DNA of 64,000 nt, taken from Enterobacter sp. ENT03. Its GTDB lineage: Bacteria; Pseudomonadota; Gammaproteobacteria; Enterobacterales; Enterobacteriaceae. Shown here in pieces: positions 9,218 to 17,950 of this stretch. The stretch covers positions 744,001 through 808,000 of the forward strand of contig NZ_JAHUXA010000001.1 of NCBI RefSeq assembly GCF_019218745.1. Direction: 5' to 3'. The position numbers and the translations under genes were made by a program. The stretch's first letter is position 1. Each line of letters opens with the position of its first letter. The notes under the pieces are model-generated. The model did no database searches and had not been told where the DNA came from. It saw only the letters and a program-made list of their open reading frames with translations.

Positions 9218-10276
9218 TTACTGACCGTTACGGCGCGCTTTCACCGCTTCAGCTAACTGACGCAGCACTATGCCGGTATCTTCCCAGCCAATACACGCAT
9301 CGGTAACGCTTTTGCCGTACACCAGCGGTGCGCCGCTTTCCAGGCTCTGATTCCCTTCCACCAGATGGCTTTCGATCATCACGCCCATAATGGCTTTCTC
9401 ACCACCGGCGATCTGCTGGCAGACATCTGCGCCCACGTCCATCTGACGCTTAAATTGCTTGCTGGAGTTAGCATGGCTGAAGTCGATCATCACCTGCGGC
9501 GTCAGACCAGCCTTGACCAGTCCCTCTTTCACTTCTGCAACATGGCGAGCGCTGTAGTTTGGCTCTTTGCCGCCGCGCAGAATGATATGGCAGTCGCCAT
9601 TGCCGCTGGTATTCACAATCGCCGAATGGCCCCATTTGGTGACTGACAGGAAGCAGTGCGGCGCACCGGCGGCGTTAATGGCGTCAATGGCCACTTTGAT
9701 GGTGCCATCCGTGCCGTTTTTGAAACCGACCGGGCAGGAGAGCCCGGACGCCAGCTCACGGTGAACCTGGGATTCGGTGGTGCGCGCGCCGATTGCGCCC
9801 CAGCTCATCAGGTCCGCCACGTACTGCGGGGTGATCATATCCAGAAACTCACCCGCCGCCGGCAGACCGGTATCATTAATATCGAGCAGCAATTTACGGG
9901 CGATACGCAGACCGTCATTGATCTGGTAGCTGTTGTCCATATGCGGATCGTTAATCAGCCCTTTCCAGCCCACGGTGGTACGCGGTTTTTCGAAATAAAC
10001 GCGCATCACCACTTCTAACTCGCCTTTCAGCTCGTCACGCAGCGTAAGCAGGCGGGATGCATACTCTTTTGCCGCCTGCGGATCGTGGATTGAGCATGGG
10101 CCAATCACCACCAGCAGACGGTCGTCATGACCGCTGAGGATGTTATGGATTGCCTTGCGAGCGTGAGAAACGGTATTGGCGGCCATTTCTGTGGCAGGAA
10201 ATTTTTCAAGGAGCGCAACAGGGGGTAATAACTCGTTGATTTCTTTGATACGTAAGTCGTCGTTCTGATAATTCAT
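9218..10276 (-). CDS. aroG: DAHP synthase, phenylalanine-sensitive isozyme AroG
   Basis: 352 residues (350 in E. coli). It condenses phosphoenolpyruvate and erythrose-4-phosphate, the first step of aromatic amino acid synthesis, and this isozyme is inhibited by phenylalanine. The start MNYQNDDLRIKEINELLPP and the motifs VIGPCSIHDP and KPRTTVGWKGLINDP identify AroG rather than AroF or AroH. The ATG at 10276 is chosen over 10300 by homology. A perfect TyrR box lies 71 bp upstream, so TyrR repression is expected. Confidence 0.97.
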   Translation of the reverse strand: MNYQNDDLRIKEINELLPPVALLEKFPATEMAANTVSHARKAIHNILSGHDDRLLVVIGPCSIHDPQAAKEYASRLLTLRDELKGELEVVMRVYFEKPRTTVGWKGLINDPHMDNSYQINDGLRIARKLLLDINDTGLPAAGEFLDMITPQYVADLMSWGAIGARTTESQVHRELASGLSCPVGFKNGTDGTIKVAIDAINAAGAPHCFLSVTKWGHSAIVNTSGNGDCHIILRGGKEPNYSARHVAEVKEGLVKAGLTPQVMIDFSHANSSKQFKRQMDVGADVCQQIAGGEKAIMGVMIESHLVEGNQSLESGAPLVYGKSVTDACIGWEDTGIVLRQLAEAVKARRNGQ

Positions 10277-10343
10277 GGGGATCCCAGCTTTGCCATACAA
10301 ATAAAAGTTTTTGCAATGCTTCCAATCTAACTGCTCACCGGGG

Positions 10344-10367
10344 AAGTGTAAACGCGCTTTTACACTT
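10344..10367 (-). promoter_or_regulatory. TyrR box upstream of aroG
   Basis: The core TGTAAACGCGCTTTTACA (10347-10364) matches TGTAAA-N6-TTTACA perfectly, and the palindrome extends to 9-bp arms (AAGTGTAAA / TTTACACTT). A strong TyrR box represses aroG in E. coli. The rest of the 10277-10595 interval shows only AT-rich sequence where the aroG and ybgS promoters must lie; no other element was recognised. Confidence 0.9.
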
Positions 10368-10595
10368 GATACGGATAATTCCTGAAAAGCTTCTAAAAGG
10401 CTCCAGATAGTAGCGAACGGCGTGTTCGCGGCTAAACTTTTTAACGGTAAGCACTTTATTTTTTTGTTTTAACGAGATCCAATTCTGCCTGAGCGGCTGG
10501 ATTTGGCATCTTTCACCACTGGGCGATGAATTCGTATCACATCTGCACTGTTGGACTCCATTGTCCAATCAAATGACGAGCACAGGAGCAACATG

Positions 10596-11015
10596 ATGAA
10601 AATGAATAAATTAACTGCACTATTCCTGACGACCACGTTAACGCTGGCAAGCGGCGCTGCGCTGGCAGCCGACGCTGCCTCTTCAGACAATAACGGTAAC
10701 GCGAACGCCGCGGCAAGTGCGGGCCAGGTTGCCCCGGATGCTCATCAGAATGTTGCACCTAAGAGTGTTGATAAAAACGACATCAACACCGGTAATACCA
10801 ATACCGCAACCGGCACTAACACCACCACGGGCACCTCATCTACAGGCGTGACCGGCGGTAACACTAGCGCTTCCGGTGAATCGATGAGCAAAGATGACAT
10901 TCACAAAAACAGCCAGTGTAAAGACGGCAAATGCCCGGACATCAATGAAAAAGTTCAGACCGGTGACGGCGTGAACAACGATACCAATACCAAAACTGAT
11001 GGCACGTCCCAGTAA
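10596..11015 (+). CDS. ybgS: Periplasmic protein YbgS homologue, unknown function
   Basis: 139 residues (E. coli YbgS has 126). Residues 1-24 form a signal peptide ending ALA-A. The secreted part is polar and low in complexity, rich in Asn, Thr, Gly and Asp (about 30-100), and ends with the conserved [22 protein letters not shown] block holding two cysteines. The extra length sits in the Thr/Asn-rich middle. ATG 10596 gives 7-bp spacing from AGGAG; ATG 10593 is also possible. Function is unknown; some databases call it a homeobox protein without basis. Confidence 0.9.
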   Translation: MKMNKLTALFLTTTLTLASGAALAADAASSDNNGNANAAASAGQVAPDAHQNVAPKSVDKNDINTGNTNTATGTNTTTGTSSTGVTGGNTSASGESMSKDDIHKNSQCKDGKCPDINEKVQTGDGVNNDTNTKTDGTSQ

Positions 11016-11038
11016 TAGACAGCCATAAGTTGATAAAC

Positions 11039-11064
11039 AGGAGAGCTTCGGCTCTCCTTTTTTT
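11039..11064 (+). terminator. Terminator after ybgS
   Basis: AGGAGAGC / GCTCTCCT stem with a TTCG tetraloop, followed by a run of Ts. A textbook intrinsic terminator 20 bp after the ybgS stop. Confidence 0.93.
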
Positions 11065-11129
11065 GTGCCGAAAACTAAAAAATCTGCAATGATGTCAGGC
11101 GCTGATTATTAATACTGCCGGGATAAAAA

Positions 11130-12065
11130 ATGGCGCATTCACACTCTCATTCCCATCCACCCGCTGATGACAACGGTCGACGTTTGTTGCTGGCGTTTGG
11201 CGTTACCGCCCTGTTTATGATTATTGAAGTGGTGGGCGGGTTACTCTCCGGCTCACTGGCGCTGCTCGCCGATGCCGGACATATGCTGACGGACTCCGCC
11301 GCCCTGCTCTTCGCCCTGCTTGCCGTGGGATTTGCGCGTAAGCCGCCCAGTGGGCGACACACCTTTGGCTGGCTGCGGCTGACCACGCTGGCGGCCTTTG
11401 TGAATGCCATCGCGCTGGTGGTCATTACCCTCTTGATCGTCTGGGAAGCCTTCCAGCGTTTCCGTCATCCGCAACCGGTGGCGGGCGTTACCATGATGAC
11501 TATCGCCATCGCCGGTCTGTTCGCCAATCTGCTGGCGTTCTGGATCCTGCACCGCGGCAGCACTGAAAAAAATCTTAATGTACGGGCCGCCGCGTTGCAC
11601 GTGCTGGGCGATCTGCTGGGGTCGGTCGGGGCGATTGTCGCCGCCATGGTGATCCTGTGGACGGGCTGGACCCCCGCCGATCCTATTCTTTCGGTGCTGG
11701 TATCCTGTCTGGTGCTGCGCAGCGCCTGGCAACTGTTACGGGAAAGCGTAAACGAATTACTGGAAGGTGCACCGGTAGCACTGGACCTCAACGCTATGAA
11801 ACGGCATTTGCGCCGGGATATTCCGGAAGTTCGCGATGCGCACCATGTGCATGTCTGGACGATAGGCGAAAAGACGGTGATGACCCTGCACGTGCAGGTG
11901 GTGCCGCCTCACGATCATGATGCGCTTCTGACGCGCATTCAGCACTTTCTGGCCCATCATTATGATATTGAGCACGTTACGGTGCAGATGGAATATCAGC
12001 CCTGTAGCGGACCGGACTGCAGTCTTAACACACTGCCGTCCGGTCATTCACATCATCACCATTAA
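11130..12065 (+). CDS. zitB: Zinc efflux transporter ZitB
   Basis: 311 residues. A cation diffusion facilitator that exports Zn2+ in exchange for protons. Six membrane segments lie between about 18 and 210. Metal-site motifs [15 protein letters not shown] (TM2) and HVLGDLLGS (TM5) are present. Both termini are His-rich (HSHSHSH at the start, HSHHHH at the end) and a cytoplasmic ferredoxin-like domain follows the membrane part. The gene is convergent with pnuC and their stop codons overlap on opposite strands. Confidence 0.97.
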   Translation: MAHSHSHSHPPADDNGRRLLLAFGVTALFMIIEVVGGLLSGSLALLADAGHMLTDSAALLFALLAVGFARKPPSGRHTFGWLRLTTLAAFVNAIALVVITLLIVWEAFQRFRHPQPVAGVTMMTIAIAGLFANLLAFWILHRGSTEKNLNVRAAALHVLGDLLGSVGAIVAAMVILWTGWTPADPILSVLVSCLVLRSAWQLLRESVNELLEGAPVALDLNAMKRHLRRDIPEVRDAHHVHVWTIGEKTVMTLHVQVVPPHDHDALLTRIQHFLAHHYDIEHVTVQMEYQPCSGPDCSLNTLPSGHSHHHH

Positions 12066-12781
12066 TGGCTGAGTGCGCGTGAGCCTCGCTCGCGGGCGCT
12101 TTTGATCCACATGCGGCTGCCGTTAAGGGCGATAAACGTCAGCAGCATGTATTCCAGCGACATGGCGTAAACGCCCTGGCGGGCGAAAATCACCACGCTT
12201 ATTACGTTAATCACCACCCACAGCAACCAGTTTTCCACGTATTTGCGCGTCATCAGGATCATCGCCACGATGGACAGCACCATCATGCAGGAATCCCAGA
12301 ACGGGAAGGCATCCGGCTGCAATTCAGGCATTGCTACATTAAGCCCAAGGCTTTGCATCAGCGACACGGCAATGCGCGTTAAGAAAGCGAATACCGGATT
12401 GATCCATATCGTCATCAAACCAATAGCGACGACACAGATCGCAAGCCAGGTAAGGGCTTTCGATAACGGTAGCCAGCGAATTTGCAGCACGGCTTCGTTT
12501 TGCGTGTTTTGCCGTGACCAGGCATACCAGCCGTAAATATTGGCAGCGAAGAAAAACAGCTGTAACAGCAGGCTGGCATAGAGCTGGATCTGGAAAAAGA
12601 TAATCGCAAACAGCGTAACGTTGATTAAGCCAAACGCGTAGTTGCTGATTTTTTCCAGACTGGCAAGCCAGATACAGAGTAATCCCGCCAGGGTGCCAAC
12701 CGCCTCGATCCATGACAAATCATAGCCACCCGCGCCAATCGGGATGTGAACGAGAATGTTCTGCGTGCTAAAAAAATCCAT
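12062..12781 (-). CDS. pnuC: Nicotinamide riboside transporter PnuC
   Basis: 239 residues, the same as E. coli. It carries nicotinamide riboside across the inner membrane by facilitated diffusion; NadR then phosphorylates it inside. Seven hydrophobic segments are visible and the PnuC family motifs ([43 protein letters not shown]) are conserved. It lies 28 bp after nadA and is the second gene of a NadR-controlled operon. Its stop codon shares bases with that of convergent zitB. Confidence 0.97.
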   Translation of the reverse strand: MDFFSTQNILVHIPIGAGGYDLSWIEAVGTLAGLLCIWLASLEKISNYAFGLINVTLFAIIFFQIQLYASLLLQLFFFAANIYGWYAWSRQNTQNEAVLQIRWLPLSKALTWLAICVVAIGLMTIWINPVFAFLTRIAVSLMQSLGLNVAMPELQPDAFPFWDSCMMVLSIVAMILMTRKYVENWLLWVVINVISVVIFARQGVYAMSLEYMLLTFIALNGSRMWIKSARERGSRALSH

Positions 12782-12809
12782 CTTTTCCCCAAATGATTGT
12801 TTACGTTAA

Positions 12810-13853
12810 TTATGAACGTAGTGTAGCTGCAAAATCTAACATACGGTTTAACGGCTTGAGCGCCCCTTCACGCAGCGCCGCGTCAACATGGATTTCGTGG
12901 TCCACGCCACCGTCTCTTAAGCCGTCAGCGATGGCTTTAAGGCCGTTCATCGCCATCCATGGACAGTGGGCACAGCTGCGGCACGTTGCCCCCTCTCCTG
13001 CGGTCGGCGCTTCCAGTAATTCTTTTTCCGGCACCGCCTGCTGCATCTTATAAAAGATCCCGCGATCCGTCGCCACGATCAGCTGTTTGTGCGGCAACGT
13101 TTTTGCCGCGGCAATCAGCTGACTGGTGGATCCCACCGCATCGGCCATATCAACCACTGCCTGCGGTGATTCCGGATGAACAAGGATCGCCGCCCCCGGA
13201 AAGAGTCCTTTCATGCGGGCCAGCGCCTGGGTTTTGAATTCGTCATGCACGATACAGGCCCCCTGCCAGCACAATACATCGGCACCCGTCTGTTTTTGCA
13301 CGTAGTGGCCGAGATGTCGGTCCGGTGCCCAAAGAATTTTTTCGCCGAGGCTGTCGAGATGCTCAATCAGCTCCACAGCGATGCTGGAAGTCACCACCCA
13401 GTCGGCGCGCGCTTTAACGGCGGCCGAGGTGTTGGCATACACCACCACGGTACGATCCGGATGGGCATCGCAAAATGCGCTGAATGCATCGGCCGGACAG
13501 CCAAGATCCAGTGAGCACTCCGCCTGTAGCGTCGGCATCAGGATGGTTTTTTCCGGACTGAGGATTTTGGCGGTTTCGCCCATAAAGCGCACCCCGGCGA
13601 CCAGTAGCGTCGAGGCCGGATGTTTTGCGCCAAAGCGCGCCATCTCCAGCGAATCAGAAATACAACCACCGGTTTCTTCCGCCAGCTGCTGGATTTCCGG
13701 ATCGGTGTAGTAGTGCGCCACCATCACCGCATCACGCGCTTTAAGCAGACGTTTAATTTCCTCCCGGTACGCCTCTTTTTCATCCCGATTTAACGGAACG
13801 GGCTTCGGCGGGAAGGGATAAATTGCGGTTTCGGGATCGAACATCACGCTCAT
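12810..13853 (-). CDS. nadA: Quinolinate synthase NadA
   Basis: 347 residues as in E. coli. It condenses iminoaspartate with dihydroxyacetone phosphate to quinolinate in NAD synthesis, using a [4Fe-4S] cluster. The three cluster cysteines lie in [23 protein letters not shown] and the C-terminal [18 protein letters not shown] 13853 (MSVMFDP) is chosen over the upstream ATG at 13916 by homology. First gene of nadA-pnuC, with a NadR box upstream. Confidence 0.98.
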   Translation of the reverse strand: MSVMFDPETAIYPFPPKPVPLNRDEKEAYREEIKRLLKARDAVMVAHYYTDPEIQQLAEETGGCISDSLEMARFGAKHPASTLLVAGVRFMGETAKILSPEKTILMPTLQAECSLDLGCPADAFSAFCDAHPDRTVVVYANTSAAVKARADWVVTSSIAVELIEHLDSLGEKILWAPDRHLGHYVQKQTGADVLCWQGACIVHDEFKTQALARMKGLFPGAAILVHPESPQAVVDMADAVGSTSQLIAAAKTLPHKQLIVATDRGIFYKMQQAVPEKELLEAPTAGEGATCRSCAHCPWMAMNGLKAIADGLRDGGVDHEIHVDAALREGALKPLNRMLDFAATLRS

Positions 13854-13925
13854 TGGGCTTTCTCGTTTTGCTGACTTAACAAATATCGGTTTATAAAGCG
13901 ATAAATTGCTTATCAAAACCAGCCG

Positions 13926-13943
13926 TGTTTTATATGCTAAACA
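13926..13943 (-). promoter_or_regulatory. NadR operator upstream of nadA
   Basis: TGTTTTATATGCTAAACA matches the NadR pattern TGTTTA-N6-TAAACA with one mismatch. It lies 72 bp upstream of the nadA start. NadR represses nadA-pnuC in related species when NAD is plentiful. Confidence 0.8.
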
Positions 13944-14018
13944 AGATAGCCGATCGGCCGGGGAAAGTCACAGAGATAACGGAGTGTAAGCAAATTATTT
14001 TGCGCAGAAAAAGCAGTT

Positions 14019-14086
14019 GCCCGGCGGCGCAAGCTTGCCGGGCCTACGCCAGGATTGTAGGCCGGGTAAGCGCAGTACCACCCGGC
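14019..14086. repeat. REP pair (BIME) between nadA and the tRNA operon
   Basis: A REP unit (14019-14047, GCCCGGCGGCG to GCCGGGCCTAC) is followed after about 9 bp by an inverted unit (14057-14086, GTAGGCCGGG to CACCCGGC). The tail-to-tail pair lies at the downstream end of the tRNA operon. Confidence 0.88.
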
Positions 14087-14099
14087 AAAAAACGCATAG

Positions 14100-14128
14100 C
14101 AAAAAGGCGCCTTTAGGGCGCCTTTCAA
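14100..14128 (-). terminator. Terminator of the lysT tRNA operon
   Basis: AAGGCGCC / GGCGCCTT stem with a TTTAG loop. On the minus strand it is followed by TTTTT. It lies just past the last tRNA-Lys 3'-end repeat, so it probably ends the whole tRNA operon transcript. Confidence 0.88.
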
Positions 14129-14131
14129 CAT

Positions 14132-14204
14132 TGGTGGGTCGTGCAGGATGACTCGGCTTCGCCTCGCCCTTCGGGCCGTTGCTGTCGCAACGTTATCCTT
14201 CACG
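14132..14204 (-). repeat. tRNA-Lys 3'-end repeat, copy A
   Basis: A 73-bp unit. On the minus strand it ends with the last 18 nt of tRNA-Lys including CCA (ATCCTGCACGACCCACCA), preceded by three small potential hairpins (GTTGC-loop-GCAAC, GCCC-loop-GGGC, GGC-loop-GCC). Its 3' edge is exactly 100 bp beyond the 3' end of the tRNA-Lys at 14232. It is the last unit before the operon terminator. Confidence 0.85.
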
Positions 14205-14231
14205 CTTTACTACGGTATTCCAGTCAGGAAT

Positions 14232-14307
14232 TGGTGGGTCGTGCAGGATTCGAACCTGCGACCAATTGATTAAAAGTCAACTGCTCTACCAACTGAGCTA
14301 ACGACCC
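14232..14307 (-). tRNA. tRNA-Lys (anticodon TTT)
   Basis: A 76-nt sequence identical in the minus direction to E. coli tRNA-Lys: GGGTCGTTAGCTCAG, anticodon loop CTTTTAA, TTCGAAT loop, and an encoded CCA end. Fifth and last tRNA of the operon. It is followed by repeat copy A. Confidence 0.98.
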
Positions 14308-14328
14308 TTTACGGGATTTTCTTCGAAG

Positions 14329-14401
14329 TGGTGGGTCGTGCAGGATGACTCGGCTTCGCCTCGCCCTACGGGCCGTTGCTGTTGCAACGTTATCCTTCAC
14401 G
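14329..14401 (-). repeat. tRNA-Lys 3'-end repeat, copy B
   Basis: Same 73-bp unit as copy A, with changes only in hairpin loops (TAC for TTC in the GCCC hairpin, TGTT for TGTC in the GTTGC hairpin). It lies exactly 100 bp beyond the 3' end of the tRNA-Lys at 14429. Confidence 0.85.
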
Positions 14402-14428
14402 TCTCACTATCATGGTCCACCGATAAGT

Positions 14429-14504
14429 TGGTGGGTCGTGCAGGATTCGAACCTGCGACCAATTGATTAAAAGTCAACTGCTCTACCAACTGAGCTAACG
14501 ACCC
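14429..14504 (-). tRNA. tRNA-Lys (anticodon TTT)
   Basis: 76 nt, identical to the other tRNA-Lys copies of this operon, CCA encoded. Fourth tRNA of the operon, flanked by repeat copies C (upstream) and B (downstream). Confidence 0.98.
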
Positions 14505-14548
14505 ATTCAGGGTGTTGACTTCGAAGATTTAAAACTGGCAAAAATGAC

Positions 14549-14621
14549 TGGTGGGTCGTGCAGGATGACTCGGCTTCGCCTCGCCCTTCGGGCCGTTGCT
14601 GTCGCAACGTTATCCTTCACG
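14549..14621 (-). repeat. tRNA-Lys 3'-end repeat, copy C
   Basis: 73-bp unit identical to copy A, carrying the 18-nt tRNA-Lys 3' end. It lies exactly 100 bp beyond the 3' end of the tRNA-Lys at 14649. Confidence 0.85.
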
Positions 14622-14648
14622 TTTAACTACTGCTTTCCACCTGAGTAT

Positions 14649-14724
14649 TGGTGGGTCGTGCAGGATTCGAACCTGCGACCAATTGATTAAAAGTCAACTG
14701 CTCTACCAACTGAGCTAACGACCC
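14649..14724 (-). tRNA. lysW: tRNA-Lys (anticodon TTT)
   Basis: 76 nt, identical to the other tRNA-Lys copies. It follows tRNA-Val after 3 bp, the same valT-lysW arrangement as in E. coli, which is why the lysW symbol is used. Confidence 0.97.
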
Positions 14725-14727
14725 GAG

Positions 14728-14803
14728 TGGTGGGTGATGACGGGCTCGAACCGCCGACCCCCTCCGTGTAAAGGAGATGCTCTACCAACTGAGCTAATCA
14801 CCC
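14728..14803 (-). tRNA. valT: tRNA-Val (anticodon TAC)
   Basis: 76 nt on the minus strand beginning GGGTGATTAGCTCAG, with anticodon loop TTTACAC (TAC) and encoded CCA. The acceptor stem GGGTGAT / ATCACCC is intact. Compared with E. coli valT the anticodon stem reads CTCC / GGAG and the T loop ends GAGCC. Second tRNA of the operon, 3 bp before the next tRNA-Lys. This is the only tRNA-Val here, whereas E. coli has a second one (valZ) in the same cluster. Confidence 0.97.
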
Positions 14804-14829
14804 ACTCAAATACTCATCATTCTTTATAG

Positions 14830-14902
14830 TGGTGGGTCGTGCAGGATGACTCGACTTCGTCTCGCCCTACGGGCCGTTGCTGTCGCAACGTTATCCTTCA
14901 CG
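14830..14902 (-). repeat. tRNA-Lys 3'-end repeat, copy D
   Basis: 73-bp unit like copy A but with GAC-TTC-GTC in place of GGC-TTC-GCC, a paired change that keeps the hairpin stem. It lies exactly 100 bp beyond the 3' end of the first tRNA-Lys (14930). Confidence 0.85.
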
Positions 14903-14929
14903 TTTTACTATCGCTTTCCACCAAACGAT

Positions 14930-15005
14930 TGGTGGGTCGTGCAGGATTCGAACCTGCGACCAATTGATTAAAAGTCAACTGCTCTACCAACTGAGCTAAC
15001 GACCC
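14930..15005 (-). tRNA. lysT: tRNA-Lys (anticodon TTT)
   Basis: 76 nt, first tRNA of the operon, identical to the other three tRNA-Lys genes. A promoter with a GC-rich discriminator lies 60-90 bp upstream. Followed by repeat copy D and then tRNA-Val. Confidence 0.98.
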
Positions 15006-15065
15006 ACTATAACGCTTTATTTCGCTGCTTCAGGTATGTCTCATATCCCTTGGCAACGGCGGCAT

Positions 15066-15093
15066 ATATTACTGGTTTATGAATCTGGCGCAA
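15066..15093 (-). promoter_or_regulatory. Promoter of the lysT tRNA operon
   Basis: On the minus strand TTGCGC (-35) and TAATAT (-10) are 16 bp apart. A GCCGCCG discriminator typical of stringently controlled stable-RNA promoters follows, and an A/T-rich stretch resembling an UP element lies just upstream. Inferred from pattern and position. Confidence 0.7.
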
Positions 15094-15141
15094 CAAAAAT
15101 TTCGATATAGATCACTTAACTGCTTAGGATTCATGCGACAA

Positions 15142-15167
15142 GACCAGAAATACGGCGATTTCTGGTC
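15142..15167 (-). terminator. Perfect hairpin after cpoB
   Basis: GACCAGAAAT / ATTTCTGGTC form a 10-bp perfect stem with a 6-nt loop, 12 bp after the cpoB stop. There is no T run, so it may be a 3'-end stabilising or Rho-linked structure rather than a full intrinsic terminator. It marks the end of the tol-pal operon. Confidence 0.6.
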
Positions 15168-15179
15168 ATGCAGCATTCA

Positions 15180-15962
15180 TTACATTGCACTAAGACGTTT
15201 TTGCGCTTGTTTCGCGCCTTCGGTGCCTGGGTACTTGCTAATCACCTGCTGATAAACCGCTTTGGCTTTTGCTGTGTCCCCTTTGTCTTGCATGATCACA
15301 CCGACTTTAAACATCGCATCCGGCGCCTTCGGTGATTTCGGGTAATTTTTTACCACGGAGGCAAAATAAAACGCCGCATCATCCTTCTTACCTTTGTTGT
15401 AATTCAACTGTCCGAGCCAGTAATTCGCATTCGGCAAATAGGTTGAATCCGGGTATTTCTTAACGAAATTATTGAACGCGACTATAGCGTCATCCTGGCG
15501 GGATTTATCCTGCACCAGCGCAATAGCGGCGTTGTAGTCCGTATTGGCATCACCGCTTTGTACCGGCGCTGATGGGGTTTGCGCCCCGGCGTCCGGCGTG
15601 CCAGCGGCCGCGCCCGTTTGATCGCCTGTCGCAGGCTGAGCTGCTGCACCACCGCTGCTCAGACCATCAAGTTGACTCTGCATCTGCTTCTGCCGCTCAA
15701 CCATCTGGCTCAGCTGATACTGGCTTTCCTGGATCTGACCGCGCAGGGAATCAATATCAGACTGGTTATCAGAAAGTTGCTGCTGAAGTTGGGTTAAAAG
15801 CTGACTGTGAGCGTTAGAAATACGCTCGAGTTGGGTGACGCGGTCTTCGACCGAGCCTGAGCCGACACTACTGATTGGCGCCTGAGAAAAAGCGGCCCAG
15901 GGGGCCGCTATGCCAACCAGTAACGACAGACCCATCAGATGATGTCTGAAGTTACTGCTCAT
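15180..15962 (-). CDS. cpoB: Cell division coordinator CpoB (YbgF)
   Basis: 260 residues (E. coli 263). A periplasmic protein that links outer-membrane constriction by Tol-Pal to peptidoglycan synthesis by PBP1B at the division site. A signal peptide ends near residue 26. Residues of about 35-100 form a Gln-rich trimerisation coiled coil (VTQLERISNAHSQLLTQLQQ), followed by a Gly/Ala/Pro linker and a C-terminal TPR domain (about 135-260, with NYWLGQLNYNKGKKDDAAFYF). It follows pal by 9 bp and is the last gene of the tol-pal group. Confidence 0.96.
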   Translation of the reverse strand: MSSNFRHHLMGLSLLVGIAAPWAAFSQAPISSVGSGSVEDRVTQLERISNAHSQLLTQLQQQLSDNQSDIDSLRGQIQESQYQLSQMVERQKQMQSQLDGLSSGGAAAQPATGDQTGAAAGTPDAGAQTPSAPVQSGDANTDYNAAIALVQDKSRQDDAIVAFNNFVKKYPDSTYLPNANYWLGQLNYNKGKKDDAAFYFASVVKNYPKSPKAPDAMFKVGVIMQDKGDTAKAKAVYQQVISKYPGTEGAKQAQKRLSAM

Positions 15963-15971
15963 GCAATTCTC

Positions 15972-16517
<546 letters not shown>

Positions 16518-16527
16518 TTATTTATTA

Positions 16528-17820
16528 TTACAGATACGGCGACCAGGCAGGGAATTTGACCTGTCCATCAGTTGCCGGAATACGCGCTTTGAAACGCCCA
16601 TCTGTAGAAACCAGATTCAGCACGGATCCCATCCCCTGAGAAGAGCTGTAGATAACCATAGTGCCGTTAGGTGCCAGACTTGGCGTTTCATCCAGGAACG
16701 TTGACGATAAAACCTGCACGCCACCCGCTACCAGATCTTGTTTGGCAATGTGTTGCTGACCGCCATTAGAGGTCACCATTACCATAAATTTGCCGTCGGA
16801 ACTCACGTCTGCGTCCTGGTTCTGTGAACCTTCCCAGGAAATACGCTGCGGAGTGCCGCCGTTGATATTCACTTTATAAACTTGCGGACGACCTGCCTGA
16901 TCGGAGGTGAACGCCAGGTTCTGGCTGTCCGGGAACCAGGTCGGCTCAGTGTTGTTGCTGCGACCGTCGGTTACCTGGCGGATCTGGCCGGAAGCGAGGT
17001 CCATCACGTACAGGTTCAGACTGCCGGTTTTAGACAAGGCGAAAGCCAGTTTTTTACCGTCAGGCGAGAATGCAGGTGCCCCGTTGTGACGCGGGAAAGA
17101 AGCAATCTGACGCGTTGCGGTGCTGGCCAGATTCTGGACAACCAGCGCAGAACGACCACTTTCGAAGGTGACGTAAGCCAGTTGGTTACCATCCGGTGAC
17201 CAAGCCGGTGACATCAGCGGCTGCGGAGATTTGTGAACCACGAACTGGTTGTAACCATCGTAGTCAGATACGCGCACTTCATACGGGAACTGACCACCGT
17301 TGGTTTGCACCACGTAGGCGATACGTGTACGGAAAGCCCCTTTAATGCCGGTCAGCTTTTCAAAGACTTCATCACTAGCGGTGTGACCCGCAAGGCGCAG
17401 CCATTGTTTGTTAACCTTAAAGGTGTTCTGCGACAGCACGGTACCCGGCGCACCGCCGGTATCCACCAGCTGGTAAGACACGCTGTAGCCGCCATCCGGA
17501 CTCGGCGTAACCTGACCCACAATCACCGCATCAATACCCAGTGCCGACCAGGCTGCTGGCTGAACTTCCTGAGCGGAAGCTGGCTGTTGCGGAAGACGTG
17601 AACGATCCAGCGGGTTAAATTTACCGCTGTTACGCAGGTCAGCTGCAACAATGCCGCCAATATCTTCCGGCGCTGCGCCCGGACCTGCCCATTTAAACGG
17701 GACCACGCCGATAGGTCGCGCGGAGTCGACCCCCTGGGTGATCTCAATGCGCACTTCTGCATGCAGCGCCGCTGCAAACAGTACCAGAAAACCAAACACT
17801 ACACGTAATGCCTGCTTCAT
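16528..17820 (-). CDS. tolB: Tol-Pal translocation protein TolB
   Basis: 430 residues from the second of two adjacent ATG codons; the first (17823) lies too close to GGGAG. A signal peptide covers residues 1-21. An N-terminal alpha/beta domain (about 22-160) that contacts TolA is followed by a six-bladed beta-propeller (about 165-430) with repeated [16 protein letters not shown] and EPTWFPDS blade motifs, which binds Pal. Periplasmic. Lies between tolA and pal as in E. coli. Confidence 0.97.
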   Translation of the reverse strand: MKQALRVVFGFLVLFAAALHAEVRIEITQGVDSARPIGVVPFKWAGPGAAPEDIGGIVAADLRNSGKFNPLDRSRLPQQPASAQEVQPAAWSALGIDAVIVGQVTPSPDGGYSVSYQLVDTGGAPGTVLSQNTFKVNKQWLRLAGHTASDEVFEKLTGIKGAFRTRIAYVVQTNGGQFPYEVRVSDYDGYNQFVVHKSPQPLMSPAWSPDGNQLAYVTFESGRSALVVQNLASTATRQIASFPRHNGAPAFSPDGKKLAFALSKTGSLNLYVMDLASGQIRQVTDGRSNNTEPTWFPDSQNLAFTSDQAGRPQVYKVNINGGTPQRISWEGSQNQDADVSSDGKFMVMVTSNGGQQHIAKQDLVAGGVQVLSSTFLDETPSLAPNGTMVIYSSSQGMGSVLNLVSTDGRFKARIPATDGQVKFPAWSPYL

Positions 17821-17950
17821 CATATCTCCCTTATCCAGGCTGAAAACCTGCGATAATTTAGCAGAATGTTAACAAACTCAAATAGACAAAACTATCGAAA
17901 CCCCGTGACTAAAATAGTCCCTTTTCCGGCGTTATGTGGAAAAGTGTATC

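Noticed and set aside
14132-14902. The 18-nt tRNA-Lys ends in the repeats as truncated tRNA pseudogenes or integration (att) scars
   Set aside because: No integrase or phage genes lie near, no anticodon or D-arm sequence is present, and four copies with fixed 100-bp spacing and paired changes do not fit att scars.
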